Below, in pieces: positions 7,656 through 13,768 of a stretch of 18,408 nt of DNA. The notes under the pieces are model-generated. The model searched no databases, was not told the origin of the DNA, and worked only from the letters and a program-made list of their open reading frames with translations. Within the stretch, counting starts at the first letter, position 1. Each line of letters opens with the position of its first letter. This DNA is from an uncultured Bacilli bacterium. Its GTDB lineage: Bacteria; Bacillota_I; Bacilli_A; RF39; UBA660. A program made the translations under genes and the position numbers. The stretch covers positions 1-18,408 of the forward strand of contig CANPXI010000008.1 of NCBI GenBank assembly GCA_947585885.1, written 5' to 3'.

Positions 7656-7922
7656 CTATTTGTTTTCGCCAGCGTGTCCACCAAACTTACGAGTTAAAGC
7701 AAACTCACCTAGTTTGTGTCCTACCATGTCTTCTGTAACATATACAGGAATAAAGTCTTTCCCGTTATGTACTGCAAATGTGTGTCCAACGAAATCAGGA
7801 TAGATTGTTGAACGACGTGACCAAGTTTTGATTACTTCTTTTTTACCAGTTTCGTTCATTGTTTGAACTCTTTTAAGTAATCTTTCAAAAACATAAGGTC
7901 CTTTTTTTAAACTTCTTGACAT
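7656..7922 (-). CDS. rpsS: 30S ribosomal protein S19 (uS19)
   Basis: Small-subunit head protein near the A-site finger, in a complex with S13. I chose the ATG giving MSRSLKKGPYVFERLL (88 aa). An upstream in-frame GTG two codons earlier is only about 3 nt from the AAAGGA site and is less likely. Landmarks are IKTWSRRSTIYPDFVGHTFAVHNGKDFIPVYVTEDMVGHKLGEFALTRKFGGH. It sits 16 nt after rplB. Confidence 0.97.
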   Translation of the reverse strand: MSRSLKKGPYVFERLLKRVQTMNETGKKEVIKTWSRRSTIYPDFVGHTFAVHNGKDFIPVYVTEDMVGHKLGEFALTRKFGGHAGENK

Positions 7923-7938
7923 ACTCACAAATCCTTTC

Positions 7939-8769
7939 TTATTTCTTTCTACGTGATACTATTAATTTATCACTAGCCTTTTTTGTTTTACGTGTTTTAT
8001 ATCCTAGAGCAGGTTTACCCCAAGGTGTCATTGGTCCTTTACGTCCGACTGGAGCTCTACCTTCACCACCACCATGTGGGTGATCGTTAGGGTTCATAAC
8101 TGATCCACGTACTGTTGGACGAATTCCCATATGTCTTTTTCTTCCTGCTTTTCCTAAGTGAACAAGTTCAAAGTCTAGGTTACCAACTTGTCCGATTGTT
8201 GCACGACATACTCCTTGTATTTTTCTTGTTTCTCCACTTGTTAATCTTAATAATACATATTTTCCTTCTCTTCCTAAGATTTGTGCACTAGAACCTGCTG
8301 ATCTTGCAAGTTGTCCACCTTTTCCTGGGTTTAATTCTATATTATGTATTACTGTACCAACTGGAATGTTCATAAGTGGTAAGCTGTTACCTACTTTGAT
8401 ATCAACGTTTTCACCACTTTCAATTTTGTCTCCTACTTTTAATGTAAGTGGGGCTAATATGTATCTTTTTTCTCCATCAGCATATGTGATTAATGCAATG
8501 TTTGCACTTCTGTTTGGATCATACTCGATATTTGTTACTGTTCCTATAACACCGTCTTTATTTCTTTTAAAGTCTATTACACGGTATTTTCTTTTAACTC
8601 CGCCACCACGATGTCTTACAGTGATTTTACCTTGATTGTTTCTTCCAGCTTTACTTTTTGTTTTCTTTAGTAAACTTTTAGTAGGAGTATCAGTAGTGAT
8701 TTCTTCATTTACTAAAGTACTCATACCTCTAGTTCCGTTAGTTATTGGTTTATAATTTTTTATTGCCAT
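7939..8769 (-). CDS. rplB: 50S ribosomal protein L2 (uL2)
   Basis: Core 23S-rRNA-binding protein near the peptidyl-transferase centre. Its 276 aa match the family. Landmarks are the N-terminal KNYKPITNGTRGMSTLVNEEITTDTPTKSLL, the RHRGGGVKRKYRVIDFKR segment, and the conserved C-terminal GSVMNPNDHPHGGGEGRAPVGRKGPMTPWGKPALGYKTRK, which contains the histidine loop implicated in subunit association. SD GGTGAT precedes the ATG, 13 nt after rplW. Confidence 0.98.
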   Translation of the reverse strand: MAIKNYKPITNGTRGMSTLVNEEITTDTPTKSLLKKTKSKAGRNNQGKITVRHRGGGVKRKYRVIDFKRNKDGVIGTVTNIEYDPNRSANIALITYADGEKRYILAPLTLKVGDKIESGENVDIKVGNSLPLMNIPVGTVIHNIELNPGKGGQLARSAGSSAQILGREGKYVLLRLTSGETRKIQGVCRATIGQVGNLDFELVHLGKAGRKRHMGIRPTVRGSVMNPNDHPHGGGEGRAPVGRKGPMTPWGKPALGYKTRKTKKASDKLIVSRRKK

Positions 8770-8782
8770 ATATAATCACCTT

Positions 8783-9052
8783 CTAAAACTCTATAGTAGA
8801 GCCTTCCTTAAGTTTTACATAAGCCTTTTTGTAAGAAGATGTGTAACCAGTGTACCTTCCCACTCTTCTTTTTTTGCTTTGTGTGTTAACAGTATTAATA
8901 CTTGCTACTTTTACATTGAATTTAGATTCGATAGCTTGTTTAATTTCTGTTTTGTTAGCCTTTTTATCAACTTTGAAAACATATACGTTTTCATTTTGCA
9001 AGTTGTTAGTTTTTTCTGTTATTATTGGTGCTTTTATTATTTCGTAATTCAT
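8783..9052 (-). CDS. rplW: 50S ribosomal protein L23 (uL23)
   Basis: Exit-tunnel rim protein and docking site for trigger factor and SRP. It has 89 aa. Landmarks are IIKAPIITEKTNNLQNENVYVFKVDKKANKTEIKQAIESKFNVKVASINTVNTQSKKRRVGRYTGYTSSYKKAYVKL. The ATG overlaps the rplD stop by one base (TAATG), indicating translational coupling. The SD (GAGGTG) is in the end of rplD. Confidence 0.97.
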   Translation of the reverse strand: MNYEIIKAPIITEKTNNLQNENVYVFKVDKKANKTEIKQAIESKFNVKVASINTVNTQSKKRRVGRYTGYTSSYKKAYVKLKEGSTIEF

Positions 9053-9675
9053 TATTTAAGCACCTCCTCTATTTTTTCTATTGATTTAGTATCAATTAAT
9101 AAGTTATCAGCATTTACTAGTCCTAAAACGTTAATGTTTGTAGGTTCAGTTACATCTAAGTTAGTGCTATTTCTAGTAGCTAATACTATGTTACCATTTT
9201 CACCATCTGTTACTATTAAAGTTTTTCCAGATAATTTCAATGCATTTAATACTTTATTAAAGTCTTTTGTTTTAGGTGTAGATAATTCTAAGTTTTCTAC
9301 TACACATAAGTTTTTGTTTTGGAATTTTTCTGAAAGAGCACTTTTTAAAGCAAGACGTCTTTCTTTTTTGTTCATTTTGAAACCGTAGTCTCTTGGAGTT
9401 GGTCCAAATACGATTCCTCCACCAACCCAGTGAGGAGCTCTTATAGTTCCTTGACGAGCACGTCCAGTTTCTTTTTGTCTCCAAGGCTTTCTTCCGCCTC
9501 CACTTACTTCGCTTCTTCCTTTAGTTTTAGCAGTTCCTTGTCTTAATGAAGCAAGTCCTAGACGAATTGCATCAGTCATAACTACTTCGTTTGGTTCGAT
9601 ATTCCATATTTCATCATTTAATGTGATATCTTTTACTTTTTCACCTTTTAGTGATAATACGTCAACTTTTGCCAT
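9052..9675 (-). CDS. rplD: 50S ribosomal protein L4 (uL4)
   Basis: Exit-tunnel constriction protein. In gamma-proteobacteria it also represses the S10 operon by binding its leader RNA. It has 207 aa. The long loop that reaches the tunnel is clear: SEVSGGGRKPWRQKETGRARQGTIRAPHWVGGGIVFGPTPRDYGFKMNKK. The C-terminal Rossmann-like part ends IDTKSIEKIEEVLK. The start overlaps the rplC stop by one base (TAATG). It is the obvious candidate to test as ligand for the structured leader at 10908-10994, but nothing in the sequence proves that. Confidence 0.98.
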   Translation of the reverse strand: MAKVDVLSLKGEKVKDITLNDEIWNIEPNEVVMTDAIRLGLASLRQGTAKTKGRSEVSGGGRKPWRQKETGRARQGTIRAPHWVGGGIVFGPTPRDYGFKMNKKERRLALKSALSEKFQNKNLCVVENLELSTPKTKDFNKVLNALKLSGKTLIVTDGENGNIVLATRNSTNLDVTEPTNINVLGLVNADNLLIDTKSIEKIEEVLK

Positions 9676-10547
9676 TATTCTTCACCTTCCTTTTGTGAAG
9701 TTTCTTCTACTTCTGTAGTAGTTTCAGGTTCAGTTGTTTCTTCTTGTTCTTCTGCTGTTTCAGTAGTTTCTTCAGTTACCTCTTCATTTACTTCGTTAGT
9801 TTCTACTGGTTTTGTTTCAGATACTTCATTAGTTACTTCTGTAACTTCTTCATTAACTTCAACTGGTTCTTTTACTTCTTCTACTACATATGAAACTAAT
9901 TCTTTAGCTTCGTTCTTTCCAGCACCTTTTACTGCAGATTTTATTAGTACAAATCCTTTTTTAGGTCCTGGAATATTTCCACTTATTAGTAAGCAACTAT
10001 TTTCAGTGTCTACTGCAATTATTTCAAGATTTTGAATAGTTACTTGCTCATTACCCATATGTCCTGGTAATTTTTTACCTTTTAAGACACGCATAGGTCT
10101 CATTGTTCCACGTGAACCTACAGCTCTGTGGTAATGTGAACCGTGTGTCATTGGTCCTCTACTAAAGTTGTGTCTCTTTATTGTTCCTTCGAAACCTTTA
10201 CCTTTTGATGTTCCTGTTACATCTACAAGTTCTCCAGCTTCAAATGTGTCTACACCAATTACTTGTCCTACTTCATAACTAGAAACATCTATTTCTTTTA
10301 TTTCTTTTAAGAAGCGCTTAGGTGTAGTGTTAGCTTTTTTAATGTGTCCCATTTCTGGTTTGTTAGATACTTTTTCTCTTTTGTCAAAAGCAGCTAATTG
10401 AATACTATTATACCCATCTTTATCAACTGTTTTAATTTGTGTTACAACGTTTTTTTCAACTTCTACAACAGTTACAGGTATAAGTTTTCCGTCAGTTGTG
10501 AATACTTCTGTCATTCCAACTTTACGGCCTAAGATTCCTTTTGTCAT
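9675..10547 (-). CDS. rplC: 50S ribosomal protein L3 with acidic C-terminal tail
   Basis: 23S-rRNA-binding protein with an extension toward the peptidyl-transferase centre. Residues 1 to about 209 form an ordinary L3: ILGRKVGMTEVF at the N-terminus, GTSKGKGFEGTIKRHNFSRGPMTHGSHYHRAVGSRG in the middle, then LPGHMGNEQVTIQNLEI. Residues about 210-290 are an extra low-complexity tail rich in Glu, Thr and Val. It is strongly acidic and has almost no basic residues. Most bacterial L3 proteins end near 205-215 aa. The tail is in frame up to the TAATG junction with rplD. It lies 21 nt downstream of rpsJ. Confidence 0.96.
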   Translation of the reverse strand: MTKGILGRKVGMTEVFTTDGKLIPVTVVEVEKNVVTQIKTVDKDGYNSIQLAAFDKREKVSNKPEMGHIKKANTTPKRFLKEIKEIDVSSYEVGQVIGVDTFEAGELVDVTGTSKGKGFEGTIKRHNFSRGPMTHGSHYHRAVGSRGTMRPMRVLKGKKLPGHMGNEQVTIQNLEIIAVDTENSCLLISGNIPGPKKGFVLIKSAVKGAGKNEAKELVSYVVEEVKEPVEVNEEVTEVTNEVSETKPVETNEVNEEVTEETTETAEEQEETTEPETTTEVEETSQKEGEE

Positions 10548-10568
10548 TATTTTTCCTCCCTATATATT

Positions 10569-10877
10569 TTATAATTTAATTTCAATGTCAACTCCACTTG
10601 GTAAGTCTAGATGTGTAAGTGCATCTACTGTTTCCTTACTTGGACTATCGATATCAATTAGTCTTTTGTGTGTTCTCATTTCAAATTGTTCACGAGAATC
10701 TTTATATATGTGTACAGCTCTTAATACTGTTATTTTGTCTATTTCAGTTGGTAGTGGAACTGGTCCAGATACTAAACCACCTGTTCTTTTAACAGTATCA
10801 ACTATTTTACTAGCTGCAGCATCTAAAGTTCTATGATCATATGATTTCAATTTGATACGAACTTTTTCCTTTGCCAT
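10569..10877 (-). CDS. rpsJ: 30S ribosomal protein S10 (uS10/NusE)
   Basis: Small-subunit head protein, and as NusE a partner of NusB in transcription antitermination. Its 102 aa match the family. Landmarks are KVRIKLKSYDHRTLDAAASKIVDTVKRTGGLVSGPVPLPTEIDKITVLRAVHIYKDSREQFEMRTHKRLIDI. The ATG is preceded by a strong AAGGAGGG site. It is the first gene of the operon, behind a structured leader of about 120 nt and a near-consensus promoter. Confidence 0.98.
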   Translation of the reverse strand: MAKEKVRIKLKSYDHRTLDAAASKIVDTVKRTGGLVSGPVPLPTEIDKITVLRAVHIYKDSREQFEMRTHKRLIDIDSPSKETVDALTHLDLPSGVDIEIKL

Positions 10878-10907
10878 TAATTACCCTCCTTCGCCTATTT
10901 TATAATA

Positions 10908-10994
10908 GACTCGCTCGACACGAATTACCTGATATTAAATTAAGTCTTTACAACTTAACCGGGTGTATCAGCAACCTCGTGCTTCCTCGCAGTC
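10908..10994 (-). ncRNA. Structured 5' leader of the S10 operon (putative regulatory RNA)
   Basis: Seen directly on the minus strand are nested complementary segments. P1 pairs 10994-10988 with 10913-10908 (one bulge), P2 pairs CACGA at 10981-10977 with 10923-10919, P3 pairs CTGATA at 10971-10966 with 10934-10929, and P4 pairs TTAAGT at 10958-10953 with 10945-10940. The terminal loop is 7 nt. Between P2 and P3 is a symmetric 5/5 internal loop; between P3 and P4 is an asymmetric 7/5 loop whose 5' side reads CACCCGG. The fold begins about 5 nt after the predicted transcription start and ends 17 nt before the rpsJ ribosome binding site. Ribosomal protein leaders often look like this. The ligand and mechanism are inferred, not shown. 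Confidence 0.6.
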
Positions 10995-11005
10995 ATACAT
11001 TGTCC

Positions 11006-11034
11006 ATTATATGACATAAGTCTAGAAAAATCAA
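11006..11034 (-). promoter_or_regulatory. Housekeeping sigma-A-type promoter of the S10-spc operon
   Basis: On the minus strand a -35 box TTGATT (11029-11034) and a perfect -10 box TATAAT (11006-11011) are separated by exactly 17 nt, placing the start of transcription near 10999. The 60 nt upstream (11035-11095) are runs of A and T that could act as an UP element, as expected for a strong ribosomal promoter. Confidence 0.85.
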
Positions 11035-11094
11035 CCATTTTTTGTGAAAAAGTTTGAAAAAGTTTGACAAATTTTTTACAAAATTTTTTGCAAT

Positions 11095-11125
11095 AAAAAA
11101 TGTTAATAACTTATTGGTTATCAAC
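11095..11125 (-). terminator. Intrinsic terminator after the DUF6273-like gene
   Basis: On the minus strand, 9 nt after the stop of the 537-aa gene, a 9-bp stem (11125-11117 with 11110-11102, including one G-U pair) closes a 6-nt loop and is followed by a U-rich run. It is AT-rich and therefore modest in strength. It insulates the S10 promoter from upstream transcription. Confidence 0.65.
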
Positions 11126-11134
11126 ACTATATTT

Positions 11135-12748
11135 TTAATTGTCTGATGATGCACATGTTTCATTTATTTCTGGAATATATGGATCAGTAGGTGAACCAGT
11201 TCCTGTTAAAGTTACACATGACTTTAGGGATAGGACTGGACGGACAGCATATTTTGAATTACTTACATAGTCGTTGCTTAATCCACCACCTATTTTATTA
11301 TAGTCTCCACATGCAAGAAATATGTGTGGAAGACCATTACTAAAGCAACAAGGACTCATTGTCCACCATTGATTTTCACCAACGGCACTATTATTATTAC
11401 TATTATAATAGTAATAAGATAATGAATTTGTATACCATAAACCTCCTGCATATACTATTTCATCTGCCGTCATTAAAGCTATTGGTTCTGTTAATAATCC
11501 ATTTCCTTCATATTTATCACTTGCACTAAACATATCACTTTCTCTTCCTCCATCAGTTGTTGCATCATTATATAAAGTTGGTTCATCGTTTAAAGCTATT
11601 CCACTTGTCGTTTTTACTCCACATTTATATGATGGATGGTATTTATGATTTTTTAATCTTTTATAAACTCCGTATTCCATCGCGCCTGTTCCCCAATTAT
11701 CTCCACTTCTATCATTACAATATATTGCTGTTTTACTTATGTATCTATCAAAATCATTCTTTTCTAAGTTATCTTGATACCATTTATCTATTGTTTGTTT
11801 TATTGTACTTGAATTTGTTTGATTTGTTCTGTTATTTAATAAACTTCCATCTTTACCATACATATACCCTACATACATTGTATTATTATATTCTTGGTTA
11901 TATGATTGTGTAGTTATATATGCATCTGTTACATCATGTCCTGTTCCATGATATAAAAGTCTTAATCCTCCATCTTCATTTGTTCTGATTATTCTCCACC
12001 ATAAATCTTGATTACTAGAATTTTTTCCAAACATTACCCAGTTATCATAATTAGTACCATTTACGTTTCCTGTCCAGTAGTATACTTCTTCTCCTATTCC
12101 ATCCCCATCTATATCTTCTGTGTATGCTCCACTTTCTTTATGTACTCCTGCTGTTTCGTCTACTACAGTAAAATCTTTTCTTTCATCTACTTCTGGATAT
12201 TTATCTTTAAAGAAATCTGCTAATGTAGGTATCTTTTCTGATGCTGTTATTGATAATTTTCCTTTAAACATTTTTCCTTGGTCATCTGTTTGGTCTATAT
12301 ATTTTAAATCTTCGTATCTAAATTCAATTTGATATGTATGCTTTTCTTTTGCTCCTATTGTTATTTTTTCACCTAATGTTTGAGTACATTCTTCATCACA
12401 TTTATCTATTAGTTTGTAGTTTTCCATTGTGTATCCTGTATCACTTGTTATTTTGTATTCTAGACTATCTGTTACTAATGTGTTTATTAGGTTTTCTAAA
12501 TTTATATTATATGTATAACTTGTATTACTTTGATTTTCTACTGTAAATGTTTTTGTTTTTGACCAACCTAATGTTATATTTTCACTGTTTATTTCTTCAT
12601 TATCTGTAAATACTATTCTTAGAGTATCTACTGTTACTGTTATATTTTCTCCTTCCCCTGTTACTATTGCTATCCAGTATGCTACTGTTACTCCTATCAA
12701 CACTATTAATATACTAAGAATAGCAATTATATAATACTTCTTATTCAT
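11135..12748 (-). CDS. Membrane-anchored exported protein with DUF6273-like C-terminus
   Basis: A 537-aa protein of unknown function. Residues 1-4 are MNKK and a hydrophobic segment spans about 5-28 (ending IGVTVAYWIA). It is either an uncleaved anchor or a signal peptide resembling the SipW-dependent GxTxAY class. A beta-rich region (about 33-170) resembles exported TasA/camelysin-type or pilin-like domains only in general style. An acidic DxDGDG loop at 212-217 could bind calcium. The C-terminal half (DLWWRIIRTNEDGG near 248, NQWWTMSP near 459, YAVRPVLSLKSC near 500) has the layout I associate with DUF6273 proteins, often multicopy in gut Bacilli. It has nine cysteines outside the anchor (C117, C121, C344, C376, C467, C468, C480, C511, C532). 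The SD is AGGAGG. A divergent XRE gene and operator-like palindromes suggest tight control. Confidence 0.85.
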   Translation of the reverse strand: MNKKYYIIAILSILIVLIGVTVAYWIAIVTGEGENITVTVDTLRIVFTDNEEINSENITLGWSKTKTFTVENQSNTSYTYNINLENLINTLVTDSLEYKITSDTGYTMENYKLIDKCDEECTQTLGEKITIGAKEKHTYQIEFRYEDLKYIDQTDDQGKMFKGKLSITASEKIPTLADFFKDKYPEVDERKDFTVVDETAGVHKESGAYTEDIDGDGIGEEVYYWTGNVNGTNYDNWVMFGKNSSNQDLWWRIIRTNEDGGLRLLYHGTGHDVTDAYITTQSYNQEYNNTMYVGYMYGKDGSLLNNRTNQTNSSTIKQTIDKWYQDNLEKNDFDRYISKTAIYCNDRSGDNWGTGAMEYGVYKRLKNHKYHPSYKCGVKTTSGIALNDEPTLYNDATTDGGRESDMFSASDKYEGNGLLTEPIALMTADEIVYAGGLWYTNSLSYYYYNSNNNSAVGENQWWTMSPCCFSNGLPHIFLACGDYNKIGGGLSNDYVSNSKYAVRPVLSLKSCVTLTGTGSPTDPYIPEINETCASSDN

Positions 12749-12768
12749 TGTTCCTCCTACTATAGATA

Positions 12769-12791
12769 TGTTGTAAATTCAATATACAACA
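12769..12791. promoter_or_regulatory. Operator-like inverted repeat over the -10 box
   Basis: The half-sites TGTTGTA (12769-12775) and TACAACA (12785-12791) are perfect complements separated by 9 bp. The repeat covers the -10 box and predicted start of the 537-aa gene. The most likely binder is the adjacent XRE protein, by inference from position. Confidence 0.6.
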
Positions 12792-12809
12792 CATCTGTTC
12801 ACTTGTCAA
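12781..12809 (-). promoter_or_regulatory. Promoter of the exported DUF6273-like gene
   Basis: On the minus strand a perfect -35 box TTGACA (12804-12809) and a -10 box TATATT (12781-12786) are separated by 17 nt. The predicted start is near 12774, leaving a 5' leader of about 25 nt that carries the AGGAGG site. Both boxes overlap palindromes (12769-12791 and 12807-12820). Confidence 0.8.
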
Positions 12810-12820
12810 CAAATTTGTTG
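12807..12820. promoter_or_regulatory. Perfect 14-bp palindrome over the -35 box
   Basis: CAACAAATTTGTTG is a perfect palindrome that overlaps the -35 box of the 537-aa gene. It lies 33 bp upstream of the xre start codon. It shares the TTGTTG/CAACAA core with the 12769-12791 repeat, so both may bind the same regulator. Confidence 0.55.
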
Positions 12821-12852
12821 TAAAAAATGATATAAAGAAACTGGTGATATTG

Positions 12853-13092
12853 ATGTATTATACTGATAGGTTACAATATATAAGAGAATCTAAAAATATT
12901 ACTCAAAAAAAGCTTGCTGAAGCATTAAATATTAAGCAACAACAATATGCAAGATATGAAAAAGGAGTTAATGTTATGCCTGTTACTTATTTACCAAAGA
13001 TATGTAAATTTCTTAATGTAAGTTCTGATTATATTTTAGGTTTAACTGATGAAATTAATCCTTATAAAAATAATAAAGAAAAGAATAATTAA
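12853..13092 (+). CDS. Small XRE-family HTH transcriptional regulator
   Basis: A 79-aa Cro/C1-type DNA-binding protein. The helix-turn-helix domain spans about residues 4-62: RLQYIRESKNITQKKLAEALNIKQQQYARYEKGVNVMPVTYLPKICKFLNVSSDYILGLTDE, with the usual LAEAL, YxRYEKG and LxVSxDYILG landmarks. There is no sensor domain beyond a short Lys/Asn tail. I chose the ATG at 12853 because GGTGAT lies 4 nt upstream, matching other genes here. A GTG at 12844 would add three residues but has no ribosome binding site. It is the only complete plus-strand gene in the window. It is divergent from the DUF6273-like gene and is probably its repressor, and possibly its own. Confidence 0.88.
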   Translation: MYYTDRLQYIRESKNITQKKLAEALNIKQQQYARYEKGVNVMPVTYLPKICKFLNVSSDYILGLTDEINPYKNNKEKNN

Positions 13093-13135
13093 AAAAATAC
13101 TAATTATACTTTGTAAGTTTATTAGTATTTTTTTT
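13091..13135. terminator. Bidirectional terminator between xre and the AbiEi-like gene
   Basis: The arms AAAATACTAAT (13094-13104) and ATTAGTATTTT (13121-13131) pair over 11 bp with a 16-nt loop. They are flanked by T runs in both directions, so the hairpin can end both convergent transcripts. It overlaps the last codons and stop of the minus-strand gene. Confidence 0.75.
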
Positions 13136-13705
13136 CATGTATTTAGCAAGTAAATTAATATTTGTTGAATGATATAAAGTACTTAACTTTTCTATTTTAT
13201 CAATATTTAATTTATTAAATTCTTCTTCATCAATCCTTAAATCATTAAATAATAAATTTTCTAAATTTTTGTAATTTTTAAGCGGAAAGATTGTATATAA
13301 TTTATCGCATATTGCTTTTTCAGGTGCTGCTATTTGATAGGAATAATCTCCTTCAATTTTTAAAAGTATTTCTTCTGGATAAGCTAATCGTGGAACGTCT
13401 CTATATGTAAAAACTCCAAAATCAGTTTTATATTGCTTAATTTTCTTTTTATTAAATGTAGCACATGTAACAACATTTACTCTTTCTGGTATGAGTCCAT
13501 AATACGATAAAGCATAATCAAATGATATATATGATGGCCCATATATAAAACCAGAAAGTAAATAACTTGATGTATTTTGATTTGTTTCATATAGACCATT
13601 TATTATTTTAAATAGTTTGCCTGCTTTCACTTCTCTAGATAATTTATTACTTTTATTTGAGTATTCTTTTAAGTTATTTTTTATCATATCGCTATAAAAA
13701 ACCAT
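13100..13705 (-). CDS. AbiEi-like antitoxin (type IV toxin-antitoxin family), orphan
   Basis: A 201-aa protein resembling the AbiEi antitoxin family. It has an N-terminal winged-helix segment (about 8-45, with SREVKAGKLFKIINGLYE in the place of the family's LVKxGxLxRIxRGxY) followed by PSYISFDYALSYYGLIPERV, typical of this family. Homologues normally bind DNA to repress their own operon and neutralise AbiEii, a nucleotidyltransferase toxin encoded just downstream. Here the gene ends in a terminator facing the convergent xre, so no toxin gene follows. It may be a solitary antitoxin, a relic, or a stand-alone regulator. The start ATG has AGAGGTG as SD inside one arm of an inverted repeat. Confidence 0.8.
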   Translation of the reverse strand: MVFYSDMIKNNLKEYSNKSNKLSREVKAGKLFKIINGLYETNQNTSSYLLSGFIYGPSYISFDYALSYYGLIPERVNVVTCATFNKKKIKQYKTDFGVFTYRDVPRLAYPEEILLKIEGDYSYQIAAPEKAICDKLYTIFPLKNYKNLENLLFNDLRIDEEEFNKLNIDKIEKLSTLYHSTNINLLAKYMKKNTNKLTKYN

Positions 13706-13763
13706 TGATTTTCACCTCTTTTTACCATTATGCAGTAATTTGTGGTGAAAATCAACGGTTTTT
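13697..13763. repeat. 20-bp inverted repeat framing the AbiEi-like promoter; also a terminator-like hairpin after gpmI
   Basis: The arms 13697-13716 and 13744-13763 are inverted complements over 20 bp with a single A/G difference, separated by 27 bp. The right arm covers the -35 box of the AbiEi-like gene; the left arm covers its SD and start codon. AbiEi proteins are known to bind inverted repeats at their own promoter, so this is a likely operator pair. Read as RNA from gpmI, whose stop is 5 nt away, the arms form a long hairpin followed by six U, i.e. a Rho-independent terminator. Confidence 0.75.
13727..13755 (-). promoter_or_regulatory. Promoter of the AbiEi-like gene
   Basis: On the minus strand a -35 box TTGATT (13750-13755) and a -10 box CATAAT (13727-13732) have 17-nt spacing. 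Transcription would start near 13720, so this transcript lacks the upstream hairpin arm and leaves the ribosome binding site free. Confidence 0.65.
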
Positions 13764-13768
13764 GTTTT

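Noticed and set aside
8879..9388. 169-aa plus-strand reading frame opposite rplW/rplD
   Set aside because: Antisense shadow of conserved ribosomal genes; its Phe/Ser/Leu-rich composition reflects AT-rich antisense codons.
9272..9484. 70-aa minus-strand reading frame inside rplD
   Set aside because: It is a different frame of a confidently identified rplD, with no ribosome binding site and no recognisable domain.
11074..11079. Plus-strand TTGACA as a promoter
   Set aside because: No -10 box at 16-18 nt and no plus-strand gene downstream; it lies in the AT-rich region upstream of the S10 promoter.
12844..12852. GTG start for the small XRE gene
   Set aside because: No ribosome binding site precedes it; GGTGAT fits the ATG at 12853, as in rplB and rplF.
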